A stretch of 64,000 nucleotides of DNA from Halomarina salina (GTDB lineage Archaea; Halobacteriota; Halobacteria; Halobacteriales; Haloarculaceae), in assembly GCF_023074835.1 (NCBI RefSeq), contig NZ_JALLGW010000005.1:1-64000 (forward strand). Direction: 5' to 3'. A model generated the notes under the pieces. That model saw nothing but the letters and a program-made list of their open reading frames with translations, made no database searches and was not told where the DNA came from. The translations under genes were made by a program, and so were the position numbers. Position 1 is the first letter of the stretch; each line of letters opens with the position of its first letter. Positions 35,947 to 44,560 of the stretch are shown piece by piece.

Positions 35947-36288
35947 ATGAACACCCTCCCTGTAACGAAACACCTGAAGAAGCACCGAATGACCGTCCTC
36001 ATGGGCCTCATCGCACTGACCCTCTTCGTGCAGCCTGTCGCGGCACAGACCGGCACGAGTGGTCTGGAAGGCATCATGACCAACCTGTACGACACCGTCC
36101 TGCTCGTCCTCAAGTACGCAGGTCTCGTCGGCCTCGCGCTAGGCGCAATCGTCTGGTTCACCGCCCGCAAGAACTCCGACCGTGCAGAAAACGGGATGTG
36201 GCTCATGATCGGCGGAGCCAGCATGACGATCTTCTACTTCGGGGTCACCGTCTTCGTGGCGCTTCTCGAGTGGATCGCCACCCCCTGA
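35947..36288 (+). CDS. VirB2/TrbC-like pilin subunit
   Basis: 113 residues from ATG 35947. An N-terminal signal-like helix (MTVLMGLIALTLFVQPVAAQ, with a likely cut after VAA) is followed by a short loop and two membrane helices (VLKYAGLVGLALGAIVWFTA; MLIGGASMTI-type helix ending VFVALLEWIA) joined by the charged RKNSDRAENG. Size and layout fit VirB2-type major pilin proteins. It directly follows operator site 2 and precedes the coupling-protein gene. Confidence 0.7.
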   Translation: MNTLPVTKHLKKHRMTVLMGLIALTLFVQPVAAQTGTSGLEGIMTNLYDTVLLVLKYAGLVGLALGAIVWFTARKNSDRAENGMWLMIGGASMTIFYFGVTVFVALLEWIATP

Positions 36289-36461
36289 CCCGGCAGGGAC
36301 GGATAGGAAACACACCTCAATCATCGTCCCACTCGTGCCCGAACAACCAACCGGGCCCTTTCCGAGTGGCTCGTTTCACAGCTCGGGAGCGACAGCTTCC
36401 GAGGCACTACCCGTGGAACACCGGCGTCCCCGGACGAGACGCTCACCCGCCAATCACGATA

Positions 36462-36572
36462 ATGACCGAGCACACCAACAGCAATCGAATCGTCCCGTCC
36501 ACCGGGACTCTCGCGACCATCGCACGCCCCACCGGGCGACCTCTCCCCGGCCGCGTAGAGGTGATGCGATGA
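36462..36572 (+). CDS. 36-residue coupled small protein
   Basis: MTEHTNSNRIVPSTGTLATI... ending GRVEVMR. Its stop overlaps the start of the coupling-protein gene (ATGA), and its last codons contain that gene's ribosome site (GAGGTGAT). It may be a real peptide or a leader that couples translation. Confidence 0.4.
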   Translation: MTEHTNSNRIVPSTGTLATIARPTGRPLPGRVEVMR

Positions 36573-39500
36573 CTGCAACGCCCTCAGACCGCAAATCACT
36601 CGACCAGGACCCCGACGTCGACACGGACGCCGACGCTCCAGAGAGCTCACAGCCCCCCAAGAGCGTATTTGAGCGGAAAGGCCTCGACCTCTCGCATCTC
36701 CGGGCCGACGCTCCGAACTCCACGACGGACGCGAGCGAGCAACAGAACGACCGTACAGAGGAGGAACTCCCCGCGGAGACTGGCACAGAGCCATCCGACC
36801 TTGACCGCGTCAAGACGCCAGCAACCGCAGGCGACCAGGATGCGTCACGTGAGGACCGTCTCGCCGCCTACGAGGACGTCGAAGTCGGGTCCGGCCCCGG
36901 AAAGAAACTCGGCGACCCTATCGAAGCCCGCCCGTACATCCATATCTCCCCCGCTCGCGAGCAGGTCACGCCCGGCAACATCATCGCCGGACTCTTCGGC
37001 CTCTATCGAGCCGGCGTCACCGACACTGGGCGGTTCAACCTCGCGGGCCGCCTCGGACTCAAAGACACGAAGAAATCTTTCGAGTTCGTCATTCACAAGC
37101 CGCGAGACACCAAACGCTTCGACTTCTACGTCTCGGTAACGCCCTACGACGCAACCGCGTTCAAGACACTCGCTGCCAACATCGCCGCGATGTATCCCGA
37201 GTCTTTTGAGTTCGAGATCGTCCCGTTCAACCCCGTGGCCGCGTTCGCCAGCGACAACGGCAACGCACAGGTGGGCGGTCGACGGATTGCGACCCTCGAA
37301 GATATTGGCGACCTCGAGCGCCTCAGCGGGTTCGAGGACCCCGCCGTGTTCGAGGACCATGATATCGGCCGTGGCGACGGGCCCTCACCAGAGGAAGCCG
37401 AGCAGCAACTCATCAAGAAAGGCGTCCCCCTCCGTCCCGAGGAAGTCCCCGAGGAGAAACGTCCCTCGCTGGTTCGCTGGAAAGGCATCTCGTCGAAAAA
37501 GAACGACTGGATGACGCTCCTACGGCCGTTCAGCGACATCGCGACGGACAACGACGACCAGTATCGGTCGCCCCTGAGCGTCCTCCTCGAGCAGGCTGTG
37601 CACGCCGACGACCCGTTCATGTTCCAGACCGTGTTCAAACCACGACCCGACTGGACGAGTGAAGCCGAAGTTCACAAGCGCAACCTCAAGATGGGCAACC
37701 ACGGGACGTTCAGCGCGTTCAAAAACGAGTTCGCCCGCCAGATGTTCGGCACCTCGGAACAGGAACGCCGCAACATCCACCGAGGCGATATCTCAGAACA
37801 GGTCGGGGGGACCGTCACCGCCGGTGACAGCAACAAAATCACCGGCTCGCGGATGGCCCAGATCGACCACAAACAGCCCACGACGACGTTCGACCTCACG
37901 CTCCGGGCCGCCTGTAACGAACAGACCATCCAGAGCATCTCGAACGCCTTCACCTCGCTGTCAGGCCCCTACTACGGCATCGAAGGCGACCTCCTCGGCA
38001 TCAGCGACAAAGAGTTCGCCGCGCTCTGTCACGCCCGGCTTGCGACCTCGAGCGGGCTCTCCGGGCGCTTCAGCAAAGGCGACCCTATCCTGTGTGCCTC
38101 GCCTGACGAACTCGCGAACTTCGTCGTCGTCCCCCACACGGACGCACTCCCCCGCGCGAGTCGCGGATCCTCCGGCGGCTCACCCGACGCTCGCTCGCCA
38201 CTCACTGCGACTGACGAGGACCTCCTCTCGCAGTATAACCACGGGATGTGTATCGGGTACGCCGAGACTGCCGTCGACAACCGGCCGGACATCCCGATCC
38301 GCCTGAGCGCCGAACAACTCACCCACCACGTGATGCGCGCAGCCACGACGGGTGGCGGGAAGACCACCGCGATGATTAACGACACCCTCAGCGCCTACGA
38401 GTCGTTCGACGGCCCAATCTTCGTCTTCGACAAGAAGGGCGGGTCGATGGCCGACCAGTACAAGCGCGCCCACTTCAAGAAGTTCGGGAACCTCGACGAC
38501 GTCGTCCATATCACCGTCCCGGGGCCGAACGACGAGGTCCTCGCGTTCCCCTACTTCGATATTCGCCCGCAACTCGCCGCCGGCGTCAGTCGAACCGTCG
38601 CTGTCCAAGAGAAAATCGACCGCTACAACGAACTGCTCGTGTACGTCCTCGGTCGAGAAATGGCTGACCAGGCGTTCGTCGCTCAGGAAATTCTCAACAG
38701 CCTCATCAAGGCGATGTTCGACCCCGTTCACGGCCAGGATGCATGGCCCATCAGCGACCTCCTGACTGCGGCGATGGACATGCAGAAACTTGGGAGCATG
38801 AACGAGGAAACGAAGGCCCAGGGGAAGCTCCCACTCGTGAGCGATGCCACGCTCCACCGGACCCTTCAGCGCCACGTCGATGCTGACCGCCAGCGGTTCA
38901 TGACCTCCATCGACGCGGTGATGAATCGGATAACGAAACTCGCAGAGCGGTCGTTCATCTGGCGGATTCTCAACTTCGTCCCAGAATGGGACGAGGAGAA
39001 CGGGCACTACGCCCACCAATCGCCGATGTTCGACATCCAGGACATCCTCGCCAGCAAGCGCGTCGTTCTCATCGACACCGGCGACCTCCGGCCCGCCTCG
39101 AGCAACCTCTTCACGTTCATGTTGCTCGATTACATCTGGTCCGGCGCTCGCCTCCGCCATCGCCTCGGCAAGACACCGCCTGTCAGCGATGGCTATGTGA
39201 TCAACCTGATCATCGACGAGGCCGCGCCGCTCCTCCAGTCCGAACTCGTCCGCGACGACATGATACCAGATGGCCGGGAGTTCGGCCTCGCCCTCGAGGT
39301 CATCGTTCACTTCGCCGAGCAGGTAAAATCCGACGCCCTCGACGTCTCCTCCTACAAGGAGATTCTACGGAACATCAACACCAAACTCATCGGCAAACTC
39401 GCCGTCGACGACGAGCTGGTGATGACACTCTTCCACGAGGGCATCGAAGACGAGGAACTCGTCGACCGGATTACGTCACTCCCGCGTGGAGAATGGGTCG

Positions 39501-40930
39501 CCCAACTCCCCGACACGGGCTTCATGACCGACGTTCCCGAACTTGTCACGCTCCTGCCGGTCGGCATCCCCGCCGGCCACCGGGACTCGGACGACCCCGT
39601 GAACGAGGATTCAGTCTCGCCCTACGGTGACTCCTTCGGGGGGATCGACGCGAAGAAGACACGCCAAACGCGGGACGACTACTGTCTCATCCCCGGAAGC
39701 AACACGGACCCCTCCGCCGAGCAACTCTCGGCATCCCACACCGGCTCTGGGGTCGATACCACCGATCCGAACGCACACCACAACGATGTGCCCGGCTCCG
39801 GCTCCGACTCCGACTCGGAGCCCGAAGAAGACGTCTGGGAGAGTCGGCGGAACGTAGCAACTCAGGTCGGGACGCAACCCGCAAATGGTGGCGCTCAGAA
39901 TGGCCCGTCGAGGCCTGTCACCCGGCCCGCCGACGACCTCACGGACGACTTTGGTTCGCGCCGAGCAGCCAGCGAAGGAAACGGTGGTGCTCAGGCCGAA
40001 TCCCCCGCTGAACGTGGCGGTGAAGATTCGGTAAGCAATCTGGAAGATCGTATCAACGACTTCCTCTACAACGGGACCGACCCAACCACCACGGACGAGA
40101 CTGTTACCGCCGTTGCACACGGTGGCGTGGAGGGAGATACGACCCGCGCCGATGGAGCGGGGGCGGCCACGGAGAATCCTTCGGACGCTGACCACGCCGA
40201 CCGGCACGATACCTGGGTCGGTGGCGTTGGCTCAGGCATAGACGAGAATCTGACAGTTCAGGAACGCCAATTTCTCGCAGCCGTCGTGACGACTGTGAAC
40301 GGTCGGCATCCCAAGTTCGATATGCTCGAAACGATGAAGCCGATAAATAGTCACTTCTCTGAGGTAGACCCCGACCGGCTCATCGACCTCGGCTACCTCG
40401 AGAAGGTGACCGAGAATCTCCGCGTCTACTACACCGTCACCGAGGACGGTCAGCGTGCGTGTGGCGCTCGCGTCGCCTTCGGTGAAGACCAGGGTGACGT
40501 CAACGAGAAGACCTATCACAAGGTGATGGTCGAGGCACTCGCTCGCACACTCGCGGCCGACAAAACCTATCACTATTTCGTCAAGCGGTACACCCCAATC
40601 TTCGGGACCGACGTGAATCCAGATGTCGTCGCGTACAAAGACGATAAGCCAGCTGTGATCGGAGAGGCAATCTGGAACGTCCCCCACGAGCACATCGTCA
40701 AACACTATGAGGACTTCAACCGCTTCGACGTAGAGAAGAAAATCTGGGTCGTCCCGAATCTCTCAGAAGCAAAGAATATCCTACGTGCCCTCTACAACGC
40801 AGGGCTGATTGACGAAATGCCCGCCGAACGAAACAGTCGCTCCTACGACGACATAACTCGGGCTACCTGGGGCGACGACAGCGAGTGGCAGTTCGTTGGC
40901 GCCTCAAATCTCCTCGATGAACTCCAGTAG
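36569..40930 (+). CDS. VirD4/TraD-like conjugative coupling ATPase
   Basis: About 1453 residues from ATG 36569, with GAGGTGAT just upstream. After a disordered acidic N-terminus (about 110 residues) there is a N-domain (KKSFEFVIHKPRDTKRFDFY), a HerA/FtsK-type motor with Walker A ATTGGGKTTA (about residue 593), FVFDKKGGSMADQYK, and Walker B VINLIIDEAAPLLQ. Two long disordered stretches follow, then a C-terminal domain with a winged-helix-like part (LTVQERQFLAAVVTTVNGRH) and a nuclease-like fold (VNPDVVAYKDDKPAVIGEAI). Coupling proteins pump DNA into the T4SS. The C-terminal PDVVAY...GEA pattern resembles PD-(D/E)xK nucleases and is unusual for this family. Confidence 0.8.
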   Translation: MTATPSDRKSLDQDPDVDTDADAPESSQPPKSVFERKGLDLSHLRADAPNSTTDASEQQNDRTEEELPAETGTEPSDLDRVKTPATAGDQDASREDRLAAYEDVEVGSGPGKKLGDPIEARPYIHISPAREQVTPGNIIAGLFGLYRAGVTDTGRFNLAGRLGLKDTKKSFEFVIHKPRDTKRFDFYVSVTPYDATAFKTLAANIAAMYPESFEFEIVPFNPVAAFASDNGNAQVGGRRIATLEDIGDLERLSGFEDPAVFEDHDIGRGDGPSPEEAEQQLIKKGVPLRPEEVPEEKRPSLVRWKGISSKKNDWMTLLRPFSDIATDNDDQYRSPLSVLLEQAVHADDPFMFQTVFKPRPDWTSEAEVHKRNLKMGNHGTFSAFKNEFARQMFGTSEQERRNIHRGDISEQVGGTVTAGDSNKITGSRMAQIDHKQPTTTFDLTLRAACNEQTIQSISNAFTSLSGPYYGIEGDLLGISDKEFAALCHARLATSSGLSGRFSKGDPILCASPDELANFVVVPHTDALPRASRGSSGGSPDARSPLTATDEDLLSQYNHGMCIGYAETAVDNRPDIPIRLSAEQLTHHVMRAATTGGGKTTAMINDTLSAYESFDGPIFVFDKKGGSMADQYKRAHFKKFGNLDDVVHITVPGPNDEVLAFPYFDIRPQLAAGVSRTVAVQEKIDRYNELLVYVLGREMADQAFVAQEILNSLIKAMFDPVHGQDAWPISDLLTAAMDMQKLGSMNEETKAQGKLPLVSDATLHRTLQRHVDADRQRFMTSIDAVMNRITKLAERSFIWRILNFVPEWDEENGHYAHQSPMFDIQDILASKRVVLIDTGDLRPASSNLFTFMLLDYIWSGARLRHRLGKTPPVSDGYVINLIIDEAAPLLQSELVRDDMIPDGREFGLALEVIVHFAEQVKSDALDVSSYKEILRNINTKLIGKLAVDDELVMTLFHEGIEDEELVDRITSLPRGEWVAQLPDTGFMTDVPELVTLLPVGIPAGHRDSDDPVNEDSVSPYGDSFGGIDAKKTRQTRDDYCLIPGSNTDPSAEQLSASHTGSGVDTTDPNAHHNDVPGSGSDSDSEPEEDVWESRRNVATQVGTQPANGGAQNGPSRPVTRPADDLTDDFGSRRAASEGNGGAQAESPAERGGEDSVSNLEDRINDFLYNGTDPTTTDETVTAVAHGGVEGDTTRADGAGAATENPSDADHADRHDTWVGGVGSGIDENLTVQERQFLAAVVTTVNGRHPKFDMLETMKPINSHFSEVDPDRLIDLGYLEKVTENLRVYYTVTEDGQRACGARVAFGEDQGDVNEKTYHKVMVEALARTLAADKTYHYFVKRYTPIFGTDVNPDVVAYKDDKPAVIGEAIWNVPHEHIVKHYEDFNRFDVEKKIWVVPNLSEAKNILRALYNAGLIDEMPAERNSRSYDDITRATWGDDSEWQFVGASNLLDELQ

Positions 40931-40949
40931 CCATTTCCAGGGGTACGCG

Positions 40950-41259
40950 CAAAGTCCGCGCACGGTGCGTACAGCAGGTACGAGCCTGCTACCCCCAGAA
41001 TCAGGGTCTGAGCCGACCTCCCTACCGTTACAACTTAGCGCACACGCGCAAAACTGCCTAGAAAGTCTAAAAAGCGCGCTCGTGGCTCTGCTCTCCCCCG
41101 GCCAAATTGAGGGCGATTCGAGTGCGCGCAAATCTGCGCAAAATCCGCGCACGGCGCGCACAGTGGGTACGAGCCTTGAAAACCCAGAATCTGGGTCTGA
41201 GACAACCCCCCTACCGTTACAACTTAGCGCACACGCGCAAAACTGCCTAGAGACTCTAT
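40950..41259. repeat. two 120-base direct repeats, candidate second origin
   Basis: Copies at about 40950-41069 and 41139-41259, offset 189-190 bases. Shared blocks: CCGCGCACGG, GGTACGAGCCT, CCCAGAATC, GGGTCTGAG and a 40-base identical stretch from CTACCGTTACAAC through GCGCACACGCGCAAAAC to TGCCTAG. Each holds an inverted CCCAGA/TCTGGG pair (perfect in copy 2) and GCGCAAAA motifs. They lie just before the primase-polymerase gene, so they may be its origin, or an oriT. Confidence 0.75.
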
Positions 41260-41452
41260 CGAGCAATTTGGTGTCCCCATTCGGAACCTTCGATGCTATA
41301 TACCATAGTATTGGATTAGAGGGGGTCTCCAGTTCTGCGCGAATCGCGCGCAGGGTGTCGATTTTCCCTCAAATCGGGTCGAGATCGACAATCCGGGTTT
41401 GTTTCGCCCGCCGCCGAGTGGCGACGACCCTTCCAAACATCACGATGAATCT

Positions 41453-43660
41453 ATGACGAATATAGACGTAACAAACGACGCAATCCCGGCCAATATCCGC
41501 TCTATCGAGAACTGGATTCTCTGGCGTGAGGGAGAGCGCAACGGGAAAGCTACCAAAATCCCGACTAAACCGTATCGCACCAGCGGTGATATCAACTGCG
41601 ACGTCACCAACCCCAAACAGCGCCGCGACTTCGACACTGCGTGGGAGGCACTCAACGACTCCCGCGTGCCCGGCGATGGCCTTGGCTTCGTCTTCACCGA
41701 CAACGTCTCCATCACCGGCGTCGACCTCGATAAGTGTCGTGACCCTGATACAGGCGAGCTCGAAGACTGGGCCGAAGATATCATCGACCGACTCGACTCA
41801 TACACCGAAGTGTCTCCCTCCGGCACGGGTGTGCATATCCTCGTCGGGGGCGAACTGACCGCCACCGGGAATCGCCGGGGTCGCGTCGAGATGTACGACT
41901 CCGATCGCTACTTCACCGTGACCGGGGCGCACCTCGAGGACACGCCCACGGAGATTCGGAAATGTCAGGACGAGTTAGACGCCGTTCACGGTGAGTACAT
42001 TCGTGGTGAGTCCAGCTCGGATAGGCAGTTGAGTCTCGCCGATACCGCCGTGAGCGATACCTCAGAAAGTGGAGGTAATCGTGGCGGTCGGCGTTCCACC
42101 GAAGTCCCTGGTCGGCAGAGTGAAAGCGCCCTCGTCGAGCGCTACGGTGACACCTTCAGAAACATCCGTGACCCGGCCATCCGAGAAGCCCTCGAGCGGG
42201 TCCAGACGAAGTACCTTCCCCCGGTGTGCCCCAGTACGTTTGCCGACCTCGCAGGGCCCGGTATCGAGCTATCAGATAGCGAGATTCTGAAGCGGATGTA
42301 CGACTCGCAAGGTGGCGACCGGAAACGCCGCCTCTACGAAGGCGACTCTTCGATGTGGGGGTCTCACGATGCCGATTATCCGAGTCAGTCTGAAGCGGAT
42401 ATGGCGTTCGCTCATACGCTTGCGTTCTGGACGGGGAAAGACCCCGATCGGATGGACGCGCTCTTTCGTACCTCCGGGTTGATGCGACCCAAGTGGGACG
42501 GCCAACACTACTCGAGCGGTGCGACCTATGGCGCCGTCACTCTCGCCCGCGCGCTCCTCCGAGTGGATGACCACTACGAACTCCCGAGTGACGATGGGGT
42601 GAAGTTCTCGAAGGCCGACGGGCCAACGGCATCGTCCTCTCCCTCGACCTCGGCCTCGGATATCCCCGCGAATGACGTGGCATCATCAGCATCCGCTCAG
42701 AAGCCACAGGACTCCGCTGGTGCGGCCGGGGGTTCTTTCGTGAGTGATGGCACGTCTGCATCGGCCGAGGCCGCTCCGAGCGCCCCAGGTCCGCTGCACA
42801 CGGATGACGCCGTGACTGCCGCCGAGAGTTCCCCCGACGTACTCCTCGACCTCGACGGCGACAACGACAGCGACAGTGGGGCCGACGACGGAGATGTGGG
42901 TGTGGATATGGGTGTGGACCCGGCCGCTGCTGCGGACGCGGCTGCGAACGCCCCCACTGGACAGTCAGCGTCGACGGCCATGCGCGACGCTTCCCCCGCC
43001 TCGAACGACCGGGGCGAGTCGACCCCTGGTGGGAGCGTCACTCCCCAGGGCGTCTCGCCCGCTGCTCCCGACGGGACGGACATCGACTCCGACCTCGATG
43101 AGAGTACGCAACGGATGATGACCGAGTCCGTCATGAGAGCCGGTGGTAAATGGTCGCGGACGAATCCGCATCTCGACGATTCCGAGAAGCATCCTACGGA
43201 TTGGACCGTTGGTCCTATCGAGGGTCGGACGCCGACGGCGCAGGCGATGAAGGTCGCTCGCGAGGACAACCGCGTGCTTGCGAGGTATCAGACCCGCCTC
43301 GAAGAGCGGCTCCGCGATCTCGCGGATGTTGAGGAGGAACGCGACCGCTACAAGTTCACCGCCGAGACCTACCTGAAGGCGATGGACGAGCTGATGGGTG
43401 AACGCGAACGCTACCGCAGCCAGCTCACGCGGGCCGGCTTGTTGTCGCCGGCCGACGCCGACCTTCCGGATGACTCCGTCAAGCGGCTCAAGCAGATTCT
43501 CCGCCCGATGGTTCGTAGCGAAGACGTTGCGACGGCCAAGGAGACGCTCTCAGGCCTCGATGCCGTCCTTCGCGAGTACGAGGAGGCCAACGAGCGGATC
43601 CAGGCCGACGAACGCGAACGCCGGAAACAGCGGGGAATGTTCTCCCGCTTCTTCGGCTAA
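41453..43660 (+). CDS. primase-polymerase-like replication protein
   Basis: 735 residues from MTNIDVTNDAIPANI. The N-terminal 180 residues fit the archaeo-eukaryotic primase fold of NrS-1/phage PrimPol proteins: motif I ITGVDLDKC (Asp91, Asp93), motif II SPSGTGVHI (His128), motif III DRYFTVTG (residues 151-158). A helical domain follows (MAFAHTLAFWTGKDPDRMDA, typical of plasmid primase proteins), then a 190-residue disordered acidic stretch, then a coiled coil (RLRDLADVEEERDRYKF). No helicase domain. Probably makes primers or starts replication at the repeats upstream. Confidence 0.75.
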   Translation: MTNIDVTNDAIPANIRSIENWILWREGERNGKATKIPTKPYRTSGDINCDVTNPKQRRDFDTAWEALNDSRVPGDGLGFVFTDNVSITGVDLDKCRDPDTGELEDWAEDIIDRLDSYTEVSPSGTGVHILVGGELTATGNRRGRVEMYDSDRYFTVTGAHLEDTPTEIRKCQDELDAVHGEYIRGESSSDRQLSLADTAVSDTSESGGNRGGRRSTEVPGRQSESALVERYGDTFRNIRDPAIREALERVQTKYLPPVCPSTFADLAGPGIELSDSEILKRMYDSQGGDRKRRLYEGDSSMWGSHDADYPSQSEADMAFAHTLAFWTGKDPDRMDALFRTSGLMRPKWDGQHYSSGATYGAVTLARALLRVDDHYELPSDDGVKFSKADGPTASSSPSTSASDIPANDVASSASAQKPQDSAGAAGGSFVSDGTSASAEAAPSAPGPLHTDDAVTAAESSPDVLLDLDGDNDSDSGADDGDVGVDMGVDPAAAADAAANAPTGQSASTAMRDASPASNDRGESTPGGSVTPQGVSPAAPDGTDIDSDLDESTQRMMTESVMRAGGKWSRTNPHLDDSEKHPTDWTVGPIEGRTPTAQAMKVAREDNRVLARYQTRLEERLRDLADVEEERDRYKFTAETYLKAMDELMGERERYRSQLTRAGLLSPADADLPDDSVKRLKQILRPMVRSEDVATAKETLSGLDAVLREYEEANERIQADERERRKQRGMFSRFFG

Positions 43661-43792
43661 TCCAGCCGCCTCGCACTCCTCCGTCCTCCTCTGTCCTCTT
43701 CCGCCTCCGCTCTGCTGGTGGGGTGGTCGCCGCGCGTCTCGGCAGTGTCTCTCCTACCCGCCAGCGGTGTGCCCCTCCTCGTCGCTTGGCGA

Positions 43793-43820
43793 GTATTGGC
43801 CCCCAAATGGGGGTGAGGGA
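43793..43820 (+). promoter_or_regulatory. GTATTGG hairpin element 1
   Basis: GTATTGGCCCCCAAATGG... with a C5/G5 stem and trailing TGAGGGA. Ends 6 bases before the ATG at 43827. The G-run plus TGAGG resembles a ribosome site held in the stem. Confidence 0.7.
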
Positions 43821-43826
43821 TTTGAG

Positions 43827-44132
43827 ATGACTACCATCCAGTCCGACGAGCGGCGCACCGACACCTACCACACGGCCGAGCGCGAGCCGGTCAGCGTGGT
43901 GTTCAAGACAGGCGAGGAACCCGAGTTCCGCAAGCCCGACCACGACCCGCACGGCGAGACCTTCGCCGCAGTCAGCCACTCGTTCACCTCCTGTGACGGT
44001 GGCTGTGGGACAAGCGGCTTGGTCCCGACCGCGCTCCTCGAGGACGCCGATGGCCTCACCGGGTGGCCCCCGTTCGATGTCCTCTGTGAAGCCTGTGCGG
44101 ACGCAGTCGTTCGCGACGACTACTCGTTCTAA
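43827..44132 (+). CDS. small zinc-binding protein
   Basis: 101 residues: VSVVFKTGEEPEFRKPDHDP, then HSFTSCDGGCGTSGLVPTAL and FDVLCEACADAVVRDDYSF. The C-x3-C and C-x2-C pairs form a probable zinc site. Unknown role. Hairpin element 1 lies directly upstream. Confidence 0.6.
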   Translation: MTTIQSDERRTDTYHTAEREPVSVVFKTGEEPEFRKPDHDPHGETFAAVSHSFTSCDGGCGTSGLVPTALLEDADGLTGWPPFDVLCEACADAVVRDDYSF

Positions 44133-44222
44133 CGGTCGACCCGAGAACGAGCACCACCGAACCGACACGACAGAACAGACCCGTTCGATGTTCGCGGTCC
44201 CTCTTTCTTCCTTCCACCGTGG

Positions 44223-44250
44223 GTATTGGCCCCCGAAGGGGGGTGAGGGA
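44223..44250 (+). promoter_or_regulatory. GTATTGG hairpin element 2
   Basis: GTATTGGCCCCCGAAGGG... followed by TGAGGGA. C5/G5 stem with a GAA loop. Confidence 0.7.
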
Positions 44251-44464
44251 CGTGTGAGAGGGCGATGAAGACATCAGTCTTGTTCGTCGTCTCGACATCG
44301 AACTCACGAGCGACAGGGACGATCCCCGTCGGTCGGCACGAGCGTGCGAGCTGTCCCGATTCACGGACACAGACGGAGACTCCCCTCGGGGATTTCCCGA
44401 CACTCGGGGCGGTGCGATCGTTACGCGCTGCCGCCGGCGGTTGTCCTGCCTGCGACTCCCGAAA

Positions 44465-44492
44465 GTATTGGCCCCCAAAGGGGGGTGAGGGA
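44465..44492 (+). promoter_or_regulatory. GTATTGG hairpin element 3
   Basis: GTATTGGCCCCCAAAGGG... followed by TGAGGGA. Ends 68 bases before the RPA-Rpap fusion gene. Confidence 0.7.
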
Positions 44493-44560
44493 GAGCGGGT
44501 GGGGCGAGGAGCGTCCTCGTTCTGTCCTGCCTCGTGAACATCCCCCTCAGAGATACAACA

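Larger units (their letters stand above)
44133..44560. other. gap with two hairpin elements
   Basis: Contains elements at 44223-44250 and 44465-44492. A weak 90-residue frame (44265-44537) starts after the first, but runs through the second element and lacks acidic composition, so I do not call it. Confidence 0.5.

Noticed and set aside
40950-41259. CRISPR or IS ends from the 120-base repeats
   Set aside because: Only two long, direct copies with internal palindromes; no terminal inverted repeats or transposase.
44265-44537. 90-residue frame between two hairpin elements
   Set aside because: Reads straight through the second element, basic composition, no family resemblance.
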